A stretch of DNA of 64,000 nt from Mallotus nudiflorus (taxonomy: Eukaryota; Streptophyta; Magnoliopsida; Malpighiales; Euphorbiaceae): contig CANTUR010000425.1 in the NCBI GenBank assembly GCA_947683625.1, positions 806,001 to 870,000 of the forward strand, given 5' to 3'. Positions within the stretch are counted from its first letter, which is position 1. Every line of letters begins with the position of its first letter. Under the pieces are notes generated by a model. The model had not been told where the DNA came from and did not search any database. It worked only from the letters and a program-made list of their open reading frames with translations. Both the position numbers and the translations under genes were made by a program. Positions 54,621-64,000 of this stretch are shown piece by piece.

Positions 54621-55090
54621 TCTCTTTCCTCTGTTCGCATCTCAGAAACTTCACTTACTCAAAGGAAAAAAAAAACCCGGCGGCGTACGATTGCAAGCGA
54701 AATTCGATTTTACTGATCGAAACGTGATCCAGGTATTAATTATTAATTTTTTTTTACGAGTTTTAGGCATTAAAAGGATGATTTTCGGCAGCATAAGGAG
54801 CTGCTGATTTTTATTTATTATATGGAACAGGCGTGTTCTGTGTCGAATTCTGTTTTCCTTTGATGCTGCTGCGGTGTCTGCACAAGGTTAGTTGCGGAGG
54901 AATTTTCGGTGGATTTTTAATTCTGTCATGATTAGCTGATTTTATTGAACTTCAACTTTTGCATTAATTGCAATTCATCAATTATGGTTGTTGTGCTGTG
55001 TTTGATTTAAAATTTGACGGTGACTTGGTGATGGTGGTAACTGTCTAATTTTTGTGATTTTTTGAGTCGTAGGTTTGCTGTATCTTTGGC
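54621..55090 (+). other. 5' untranslated region and leader intron(s) of the transporter gene
   Basis: A purine-rich leader up to 54732 ends in CCAG/GTATTA, a good donor. A good acceptor GTCGTAG ends at 55072, 18 bases before the ATG. Between them a small extra exon is possible (acceptor AACAG at about 54830, donor AAG/GTTAGT at about 54888). Confidence 0.5.
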
Positions 55091-58000
55091 ATGTGGGGAA
55101 GACAGCACCAGTCCAATGTGATGTACAAGCGAATGCCATCGAGAGATTATACAAATGTTGCTGATGTAGAAGATAATTCAGGTAAAATCATTGTACTAGG
55201 CAAGTCTAGTCTCGTATTGAGTTTCCTTGTTTCTATAAGCTGTTTGAGATCACGTTTTGTGCATGTTCGTGTAGCTCTTGAGCAGAACAGTATGGATGCG
55301 GAAGTTACAAATCCATCCTGGAGGCTATCTTTTCCACATGTATTGGTGGCAACAATATCATCTTTCTTATTTGGCTACCATCTTGGGTTTGTGCTCTTTC
55401 TTTTTTGCAGTTTTTTTTTTGGTTGATCATGATGTAACGATGATGATAATGATTGTACTCTTGTGCTTTTTCTGCAGCGTGGTAAATGAACCACTTGAAA
55501 GCATCTCCTTTGATCTTGGATTTAATGGAAATACCCTGGCAGAAGGTGACATTTAATGTTGTTTTCTCATTTTGACTTTTGCTATGATCTCATATCCTTG
55601 TAACTGAAATTTGTATCAATTGAAGGCTTGGTGGTTGGTACATGTTTGGGTGGTGCCTTCGTTGGATCATTTTTTAGTGGCTGGATTGCTGATGGGGTTG
55701 GGCGCCGCAGGGCTTTTCAGTTATGTGCTTTGCCCATGATTGTTGGCGCTTCTATAAGGTAATATTAAAGCTGCATGAGGCAACTGCTTGTAAGCCACTA
55801 TATACTTCTGTTCATGCCATTTCATTGCATTTCATTTGGCCATGTTGGTTAATTCTGATTCAGGTTCACTGTATTTGGTGCCCCTTTATGTTTATTTCTT
55901 TGTGGAATTTGTTTACAGCAGAAATGAGGCCTAATATTTGTTTCTTTTGTGTGTGTGGATGATATCAAAATAACAATGTATGTAATATCTAAATGGACAA
56001 TGAGCATTCAATTTTAGTTTACAATGTTGTTCTTGGATAAATCCAAAGAACTTTGTTGAGAAGTTACTGTAAACTCATAAGCATTGCTACTTTGAAGCTA
56101 TACGGTAGAAGGAGTTGAAGGATAATTTTCAACCTAATATGCAGTTCAACTCCTATTGCTTGATGTAATGTAATATAAAGTATGAAATCTTTTCTATTTT
56201 CTTATAGCATAATTATTGGTCCTTAGGATGCACAATCTATACTTATGTTGACATCTGGACAAATGTATGTATTTTCAGTGCCACAGCTACTACTTTAGCT
56301 GTCATGCTTGTTGGAAGGTTTTTAGTTGGGACAGGGATGGGCCTTGGCCCTCCAGTTGCAGCTCTTTATGTGACTGAGGTATCAATTTATATGCTTGCAC
56401 CTCCTTAAGTACCACAATCTTTATTCGCATCATTGTAAGAAATGAACCAGTATTCATTTAGGTTAACCTTCTTGGTGTGAGCAGGTTTCTCCTGCTTTTG
56501 TAAGGGGCACCTATGGAAGCTTCATCCAGATTGCAACCTGTCTTGGACTTATGGGGGCTCTGTTCATTGGAATTCCTGTCAGAGAAATTAATGGCTGGTA
56601 TAAAATGTGCATGAGAATGCATAGTGTTTTTATTCATATTGAGTATCTCAGGTACAATATTTACTATGTATGCTTAGGTGGCGCATTTGTTTCTGGGTAT
56701 CTGCAATTCCTGCTGGTTTCCTTGTTCTTGCCATGATGTTTTGCGCGGAGAGTCCACATTGGTTATACAAGGTTTGGTTCCATTAACATCTTTATTTTCA
56801 ACTAGTATACTTGAATTTAATAAACTATATGTTAGCTAACAGAAAGAGAATGGCTTATCATGTTGAGAAAAAAATAACTGAATGTGTTACTCAAGCCATG
56901 CAAGCCTTGCTCCTTTTTGATTTTATGTAATTTCAATCTCATTTATATTTTTAAGCAATCTTAATTCTTCCGACTACCTCTTGGCCTTGGACATGAAGAA
57001 ACTTTCTTTCCCCTGAAATATTGTTGCAAAATATAAGAATATCATAGCATTCATATCAAGTCCAAATGAATGCACAGTTTTATTAGTGTTTATGTTGAAG
57101 GTGGATGCTGGTAAGTTATAAACTTCGTATTTGTATGAAACAGCAAGGAAGAAGTGCTGAAGCTGAACTTGAGTTTGAGAAGCTTTTAGGTGGATCACAT
57201 GTCAAATATGCGATGCAAGAGTTATCCAAAGGAGACAGAGGGGATGACACAGATAATGTGACTTTGTCTGAATTGCTCTTTGGTCGCCATTTTAGAGGTA
57301 GATACTTTAAGCCTTCTGGGTCATGCATTGTGTATATGCTGTCTTCTTATTGCACACCAGCACTAGCTGCTGACGCCATCACTTTCTCCGTCCTGCATCT
57401 TCTCTCTTTTTCATGCCTTGTGTTCTGTAGGCTTTGTTATTCACATGTTCCTTTTGCAGTTGTTTTTATTGGGTCAACCCTATTTGCTTTACAACAGCTA
57501 TCTGGTATAAATGCTGTGTTTTATTTCTCTTCAACTGTGTTTAAAAGTGCGGGGAGTACCATCGGACCTAGCAAATGTCTTCGTTGGAATTGCAAATCTA
57601 ACAGGTGGAATATTATTGTATGCTAGTTTTCTTGTGCATATTAGTCATTGTATTTTTCTTAATCCTCAACAATATTGGTTATTACCTCCAGGATCCCTTG
57701 CTGCAATGGTGTTGATGGATAGACTAGGAAGGAAAGTGTTGCTACTGTGGAGCTTCTTTGGAATGGTAAGTTCTAGTTGCATGTCAGTTATCCTAGTTTC
57801 ATCCGTAAGTAGTGCTGTCTTTATGATTATGAGCTATGTACTATTCATTTGAAGAATAGGCAAAATAATATATGTACTTAATCCGCATTGAATTATTATT
57901 ACATGTCATTTGAATCACATGGTAACAATTATATGTTTGTTATGGATCTAGATTTGATTAATACCAGTGAAACAAAGCAATAAGATTAAAGTTTTCTAAA

Positions 58001-59088
58001 AGCTGTTTTAATGAAATATGCACCTATTTGGGTATGATGGATGGTTATTTTGGTGGATAACAAATGAACAACAACCCAAAGAGGATCGTTAATAGGGGTA
58101 GCCTTACACCTACACTGTATTGGTTGTTATGTTTTCATAATCATATTCATAATCATTATCTTGCATATGATTATGAAACTATGGATCCTATATTCATCTT
58201 AGAAGTCTGAACTTTATCTGATTCATTTTCTTCACGCAGGCAGTATCCATGGGCCTTCAAGCTACCGGGGCAAGTTCTTATATGGGAGGATCTGAAGCTT
58301 TGTTCCTTTCCGTTGGTGGCATGCTGATGTAAGTGTTGTTTTTTTTTTTTTTCCCCCCCGTTGTAAAATGGAGATGATCTCTGATAAAGAGATGCAGTGA
58401 TTGATTTTCTCACAATGATACATCACTAGCCACAACATTTAAAGTATACATATTGCTCTTTTAGGATGTTTGGAATCTAACTATAAGGAGTTCAATGCAT
58501 TGGACAGGGTTTTTGACTGAACGCTTTCCTTGGCAAGCACATAGAATTAACATGACTGATTTAGGATGTTTACTCGTGCAACAGATTGGAATTTTAGATT
58601 TCTGAATTCACAAAATTAGAATGAGAATCCAAAATTAATAACTTCTCTCCGCAGGTTTGTCTTTACATTTGCTTTAGGAGCTGGTCCAGTTCCAAGTCTC
58701 CTCCTACCAGAGATCTTCCCCAGTCGAATCAGGGCAAAGGCTATGGCAGTCTGTATGTCAGTGCACTGGGTAATTCTTCTGCCTTTCTTTTCCCATGTTA
58801 CCCAATGTTTTCCTTGCATCAGCGTCTTTCCGCGAGAATTTGAAATGGAATTGCACCTTTCTATTCTGTCATGCTTTTATTTATTTTTGGACCAATTGCT
58901 TCAGGTGATCAATTTCTTTGTGGGCTTGCTATTTTTGCGTTTGCTGGGAGAAACTTGGACCACAACTGTTGTACACTATTTTTGCATCATTTTGCATACT
59001 GGCTGTCTTATTCGTTAGAAGGAAAGTCATGGAAACGAAAGGAAAATCACTTCAAGAGATTGAGATTGCACTTCTCCCTCCAGAATAG
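55091..59088 (+). CDS. Sugar transporter, pGlcT2/SGB1-like (MFS), 13 coding exons, frame broken twice
   Basis: Exons by GT-AG and frame: 55091-55181, 55275-55386, 55478-55545, 55626-55758, 56279-56378, 56485-56597, 56678-56771, 57144-57297, 57460-57604, 57692-57765, 58240-58328, 58655-58769, 58905-59088. The conceptual product is about 489 residues, normal for the plant plastidic glucose transporter 2/3 branch, and starts M-W-G-R. Sugar-porter motifs: G-x-G-R-R-R, E-S-P-H-W-L-Y, Q-Q-L-S-G-I-N, D-R-L-G-R-K, P-E-I-F-P-S-R-I-R; 12 membrane spans are expected. It probably moves hexoses across a plastid or Golgi membrane. Two single-base insertions in homopolymers (GGGG at 57551-57554, AAA at 58951-58953) break the frame and would create early stops, for example TAG at 59016. 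Confidence 0.85.
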
Positions 59089-60078
59089 AGGGGTTTGTCC
59101 CTTCTGGACATGTCCTTTGGTGGATTAAATTTAGTTCCGAGTGAGGTTTAGCTAATGTAGCTTAAGCATCAATCTCATATTGCAAGAGACTTATATATGC
59201 AGCAACCCAGGCAAAGAAGCGACCTGTGGCCACAAGTGCAAATCTCTTTTTGCAGAACATGCACACACGCAAGAGGAAACCCCCAAGAATTATGGATTGG
59301 AAAATTTTCATATATCAGTGGTTTGTGATGGAGTTTGATCTCCAGGAAATGCTATATACGTTCTCTTGGATAGATATTCACTCACTTAGGGAAATATATA
59401 GTACTTGACTTGGGTTTCTATTCTGTATTCTAAAGTACGCATGTTCTGAAAAATTGTCAGAGTACTATACATATGATGAGTAATTTTCTAGAAGTCTATT
59501 TTCCCGTTTAATTTGGAATGAATGCAAGCTTATAGTAAGAAAGAAGCTTTCAATCAAAGGGAATATCATGGGTCGTGAGGTATGGAGAGATTTCTCTTCT
59601 ATATATATTTCTAAAATGTTTGCGTTGAACATTTACAAATTGATGGTGCGATAAAAGTTCGGAGGGAGGTCAGCTCACTAGGCAGGAAAAGCTGACAGTC
59701 GAATCAGTATGGTGCAGGAAAATTGCTAATTGAATCATTCAACCAATACTTGTAGCCAACCAAACCTGCAAGTGTCATCTAACGCCAAAGATTGTTGTGT
59801 ATGAAAATTGCATCAAGTTGATTCTTTCTGTCCAAAACATCCTTATCTGACTGGCAAATCACACGAACTTCAACTAGAACAGCAGGGATCATAATATATG
59901 ATAAATATGCGTTTGGTTTACAAAGAATGATTTTTTTTTTTAAACATAGATGCATGAAGTCCAAAATACTCTGGAGCAACATCCATATGTATAGTTAAAT
60001 AGTGAATTTCAAAAGCTCCAGGAAAGTGAAAACAGACCTCGTCTTTGAGCTCAGGAAAACTGCAAAGTATAGGGAGTT
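59089..60078. other. Convergent intergenic region, 3' UTRs of both genes
   Basis: About 1 kb between the transporter stop and the kinase stop. Only short spurious ORFs. Both 3' UTRs and their polyadenylation sites must lie here; I cannot fix them. No repeat seen. Confidence 0.5.
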
Positions 60079-61894
60079 TTAATATTTCATAGTACCGAAG
60101 TCATCAAAATCAGAATCAGATCCTCTATCGTTGTAGTCATACCACCCACCAGGAGAATCTTCATCTTGCCCACTATTGGTTAAAGGTACATGAAGCTCAG
60201 ATATAGAAACTGGAAGAGGCTCCTTGCTGAAATACTCATCATGGAGCAGTTCCATCGCCGTAGCTCTACTAGCAGGGTCATAACAAACAAGCTTTTTGAT
60301 GAGAGAGATTTCATCATGGGAACGGTCGGGGAGGCAGGCTTCTATACCAATGGGATTTTCAACCTTACCAAAAGAAAGTGTTCCATAATCAGGAAGTTTT
60401 ACACAGCCCAGCCACACTTCCTCTGTTAAATTGCCCAAAACATTAATAATTCTGTTGAGCTGATCTATATCAGAGGGTCCCGGGAAAAAGAGGTTCCAGA
60501 GATAAAAGCTCAGCAAAAATGCAGCCAAGTGACCACAAGTCAACCTCCAGTCCATAATCTGTGGATCCATAGAGGAGTTCAGGAGCTCTAAACCAGCGAG
60601 TTCCAACACATGAAGTAAGTGAACCGCGCCTATCATCCCCACCTTCATCAACATCATAAGAATGAGAACTCTTCAACATATCATCTCCTACATCACTAGC
60701 TGTGCCTGTTGCAAAGCAAGATGTATCCCCGTCCCGAATGCTTGTTTCCTCCAAGTAATCATGAGCCTTAAATTCACTAATCTCTCTAAATGATTCATCT
60801 CTCCTTATAATACCTTCCTCTTGGTTTCCTTGTGCTTCCTGGGATGAGCTTTCCATCTCAGAAACAACCTCGGGTGGTGGGACAGCCTGTTCCTGATCTA
60901 TGAGGTTGGGTTCATATGGCTGAAGATTCTCATCAGTAGCAACAAATCCAGATTCCATGAGTATCCTGGCCTATAAACAAAATCCAACAGAATATTTCAC
61001 TCCGTGAAGAATACAAAAACAACACTTCCAACCAGCAACATCACAATACCATCATGATCCAACTGAATTCTTGCAAAATCACGTCAATTTTTACATGAAC
61101 TAATTACTTTCAGACATGGCTTTTTCTTTAATCAACTGCGAGCTTCCCAAAACACGGGAACAGACTAAATAAAATCCAAATGCACATTGCATTGCGACAT
61201 CTACATGGCTGTCGAAAATGTACTATCTTAAATCAGAATTTAATCTAGTTAAACAGGTGAAGCTAACAAGCAACATTGAAACAAACAGAAACAAAAAGTT
61301 CGTCTTTTTCACTCAAACTAATTCTTGCTATGCAAAAGATCGTTACTTTTTTCTAAAAAAGAAAAAATCTTGAGAATTAAACTAAATTACCTGACCAAAA
61401 TCAGCCAATTTAAGAACACCATCGTGAGAAATCAACAAATTACTGGGTTTCAAATCACGATGCACGATCATGTTCCTATGACAAGCATCAACTCCACATA
61501 AAATCTGAACCATCCATCTCTTCACTTCTCCAATGCTAATACCATTACCACCCTTCTTTTTTGCTTCCTTAATGAGCGTCGCTAAATCCGACCTCAAGAA
61601 CTCCAACACCAAAACAGCATCCTCGTCTTCTGCCCAAAAATACTCGTGCAAAACGACGACGTTCGGGCAGTTTTGCAGGATTTGCAGAGTCTCGATTTCT
61701 CGAAACGCTGATTGGTAGTCGTGTATTTCTTTGAGCGCGACGATCAGGTTGTCGGATAGTCGTCGGGCTTTGTATACGTCGGAGTAAGCACCGGCGCCTA
61801 CACGTTCTTGGATTTCGTATTTGGATATGATTTCGGATCGGGTATGGATGCTCCAGCTCTTGGAGCGAGACTGTGGTGGCGGTGACTGCTCCAT
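60079..61894 (-). CDS. CDKF;1: CDK-activating kinase CDKF;1 (CAK kinase), two exons, one frameshift
   Basis: Exon 1 61391-61894 (168 codons), intron 60971-61390 (GT-AG), exon 2 60079-60970; about 464 residues, against 479 in Arabidopsis CDKF;1, with a shorter C-terminus. Kinase motifs: Gly loop V-G-A-G-A-Y-S-D-V (32-40), Lys55, H-R-D (145-147), D-F-G (165-167), a long acidic Ser-rich insertion of about 120 residues in the activation segment, then V-G-T-R-W-F-R-A-P-E with Thr292 at the T-loop position. Plant CDKF phosphorylates the T-loops of CDKD and other CDKs and the RNA polymerase II pathway kinases, in the nucleus. The ATG at 61894 is the first in frame. A one-base insertion in GGG (+ strand 60475-60477), just after L-F-P-G, shifts the frame. 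Confidence 0.92.
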
Positions 61895-61984
61895 GTCTTG
61901 GGTGTATGTAGACAGCTTTGATGAGTTCGCCGGTTCAAGGTGGACTGGTCCTGGTGGTGGCGAAATGATCAATGCGAATGCGCT
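61895..61984 (-). promoter_or_regulatory. Probable 5' UTR of CDKF;1
   Basis: The stretch upstream of the ATG is open in frame but has no other ATG. It ends at the left terminus of a MITE. Confidence 0.4.
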
Positions 61985-62493
61985 TACTTTGTTTCAAGCC
62001 AAATTACTTTATTTCCAAAAAATTATCAAAAATTTACGAAAAACATAAAAATGTTACTTTACTTTTTTTGAAATAATAATATTTTGCAGAATTATAATTT
62101 TTTTTATAACTTGACATATTTTTTTATAAATCATTACATTGCAAAAAATTCAATCATTTTTTATGAAATAACATTATATTTTCTAAATGTAAGAATTAAT
62201 ATTTTTTACTATAACTTGATTTATTTTTATAAACTATTACTATTTTTTCTTAACTTAAAATGCTTTTATGTAAAATTTGTTAAAATAATTTCAATTTATA
62301 TAATTATAATAATTATAATAATTAATTTCATAAAAAATGATTTATTTTTTTACAGTACAATAATTTAATGTAAAATATATCAAGTTATAATTGAAAAAAT
62401 ACTTTCATTTTTATATTTATAGAAAATGATGTTATTTTACAAAAAAAATACAAAAGTTTTCAATTTTTCGTAAAAAAATTCTTAAACAAAGTA
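61985..62493. mobile_element. Fold-back MITE upstream of CDKF;1
   Basis: Inverted ends TACTTTGTTTCAAG (61985-61998) and its complement AAACAAAGTA (62484-62493). The inner halves also pair: a TATAACTTGA ... AATCATTTTTTATGAAAT series near 62106-62167 recurs inverted near 62385-62325. About 510 bp, AT-rich, no coding capacity. The flanking duplication is not clear (TA or TTA possible). The ORF at 62084-62368 is an artefact. Confidence 0.65.
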
Positions 62494-62936
62494 TATTACT
62501 TTGTTTTAAAACAAATAAGCATAAAAAACACCGTCATAACAAATTAATCCCCAAAAAAAATAATTTAATTATTTTCAACATTATTTAAAATGTTTATATA
62601 ATATTTTTAAATTTAAATAAAATGTATAAATAATTGAAGGGAAAATTTTGTAAAATACAGTAATTTTTTCAATTTAGCTTGCTCATAAGTTTTTTATTCT
62701 GAATGAATCAAATTGAATTAATCACAATTTAATGGACTATAAGTATAATAATTTTATGTTATGGTTTGTTCGAAATAATATTAATTACTCCGTGAATTTG
62801 AAACAGAGTTGGAAGAAATGGTTTGATCATCTTATTTTTCTTTCTCGAACCAGAGATCCATGAATTGGAATCCCAATCCCAATTCAATGATTTATGAAAA
62901 AACCACAATGCAATAACTAATATGCCCCTTCCTTAT
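62494..62936. other. AT-rich upstream region of CDKF;1
   Basis: No ORF, repeat or motif recognised. It may hold the distal promoter of the kinase gene. Confidence 0.35.
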
Positions 62937-64000
62937 TGTCACAACTCAAACTAGAAGTTATGACCGGTGCTAGAAAACGGAAACTCTTTCGAATTCGGAA
63001 CCCGTAGTAAACCTTAAAAAATAAAATTATGCAATAAATAAATAAAAAGTACGACAGAATTAAAATTTTTTGAATCAATATATAAAATAAATACTCAAAA
63101 TTCTTTCATAAATAAATATATTCATACAATGTTCAGATACAACTCTCTGAGTATTAAATATCAAAATAAAATAATACTCTTCTAATACAATAACACTACT
63201 ACTGCAGTTTCTAGAATACAAATCAGAGTTTAAAATATAAATTTATATAAAATAGCCGAGACGGAAGAATACTAACGAGAAACTCTACTACTAAGGTCTG
63301 ACGATATAGGATCTCCTGAAAAAAATAATTGAGGGGGGTCAGACCTCACTGAGTAAATTATTATACTATATATACATGTAATCTAAACCATAACAGTCAG
63401 GCATTCATATATATATATGTATATACACACATTTCACACAAATGTCAAACTCTGCTTTTATAAATATAATAGATGTAGAAAACATTTATTTTAATACATG
63501 AATTATCAAATAGAACTCTATTAATCGCAACCTCAATCAATCATATCATCACTCTAGCCATATAGGCTCACTTAAATCCAAATAGATCATTTATTCCATT
63601 CTAGATAGTAGACTGGCCCCGAGACACTAAGTCAACCGAGCTCTAGCAATCTGATTGTCAGTGTGATTGGCCCCGAGACACTTGGTCAACTGAGCTCCAG
63701 CAATCACACTCTCAATCACATCATATCTCAATCAAATCAATCAAATCATAATCACCACAATTAATTCCTCACTCATACCTAAATCTATTGCACCAGTACA
63801 TACACGGTCCTAGTACTGCCCACTAAAAAGCACGTTCTATTGATATCTTTCATTTAAAATAAATCATTCATATGGATAAATAAATAATGTAGAATAATAA
63901 ACATAATGATAAAATAAATCATATATATACTAGAAATATACCCAAAATAAACTAAGTATATTTCGAGTATATATATGTCAGATAAATTCAAATCAATTAT
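62937..64000 (-). repeat. B/C-type LTR on the minus strand, leaving the window
   Basis: Starts TGTCACAACTC (the complement of an LTR end ...GAGTTGTGACA). On the minus strand it contains the CCGGTCAT and GAATTCGAAAGAGTTTCC segments, the TTTTTCAG acceptor near 63315, the two-fold GGAGCTCGG repeat (63608-63712) and the AGTGGGCAGTACTAGG hairpin region near 63815. Whether it is a solo LTR or part of a full element cannot be told. Confidence 0.85.

Noticed and set aside
55091..59088. Calling the transporter a true pseudogene
   Set aside because: All splice sites and motifs are intact and both frame breaks are single homopolymer insertions; sequence error is at least as likely.
61895..61972. Longer N-terminus of CDKF;1
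   Set aside because: The frame is open to 61972 but has no ATG there; the first ATG is at 61894 and matches the family start.
1..64000. CRISPR arrays, bacterial operons, riboswitches, rRNA genes
   Set aside because: None seen. The repeats are LTRs, microsatellites and tandem repeats of plant transposons.

Overview
The window is nuclear DNA of a flowering plant, most likely a eudicot. The evidence is two intron-bearing plant genes with GT-AG introns, LTR retrotransposons primed by tRNA-Met-type sites, Tat/Ogre-type Ty3 elements with an antisense ORF, and an endogenous plant pararetrovirus. I cannot name the species.

Layout. About 53.7 kb of the 64 kb is one stack of nested transposable elements. 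The outermost in-window element is a decayed Tat-type Ty3/gypsy element (A), running on the + strand from the left part of the window to about 53727. It is interrupted three times. (1) At 4535/4536 by another Tat/Ogre-type element (H, minus strand), whose 5' LTR, primer site, leader and gag start fill 1-4535 and which runs off the left edge. (2) At 9474-37960 by a long-LTR chromovirus of Tekay/Del type (B, TSD ggatg). B is itself split by a second chromovirus of the same type (C, 13301-25235, TSD ggact) and, in its 3' LTR, by a 5.1-kb endogenous pararetrovirus (29958-35048). (3) In A's 3' LTR, at 40240-53456, by a non-autonomous hAT-like transposon (G). G holds a short-LTR chromovirus (D, 42655-52815, TSD ccttt), D holds a solo LTR (F, 45860-50646, TSD attac), and F holds a solo LTR of the B/C type (E, 47397-50635, TSD gaatc). 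The chain A>G>D>F>E is five levels deep, with target-site duplications at four of the junctions (D, F and E perfect, G 7 of 8).

From about 53.7 kb the window becomes genic. A 13-coding-exon sugar transporter of the pGlcT2/SGB1 type (55091-59088, +) converges on a two-exon CDK-activating kinase, CDKF;1 (60079-61894, -). A fold-back MITE lies about 90 bp upstream of the kinase start, and another B/C-type LTR starts at 62937 on the minus strand and leaves the window. Both host genes carry one-base homopolymer insertions that break the conserved frame, three in all, so assembly error must be weighed against pseudogenization.

Points most worth a second look: the exon-intron-like layout of the giant LTRs, with splice signals and a covarying hairpin; the pararetrovirus with CP-MP-PR gene order, a chain of small overlapping ORFs, two DxG protease-like motifs and an inverted 122-bp end placed in a TA repeat; and the CAG-to-TAG bias of stop codons in the retroelements.
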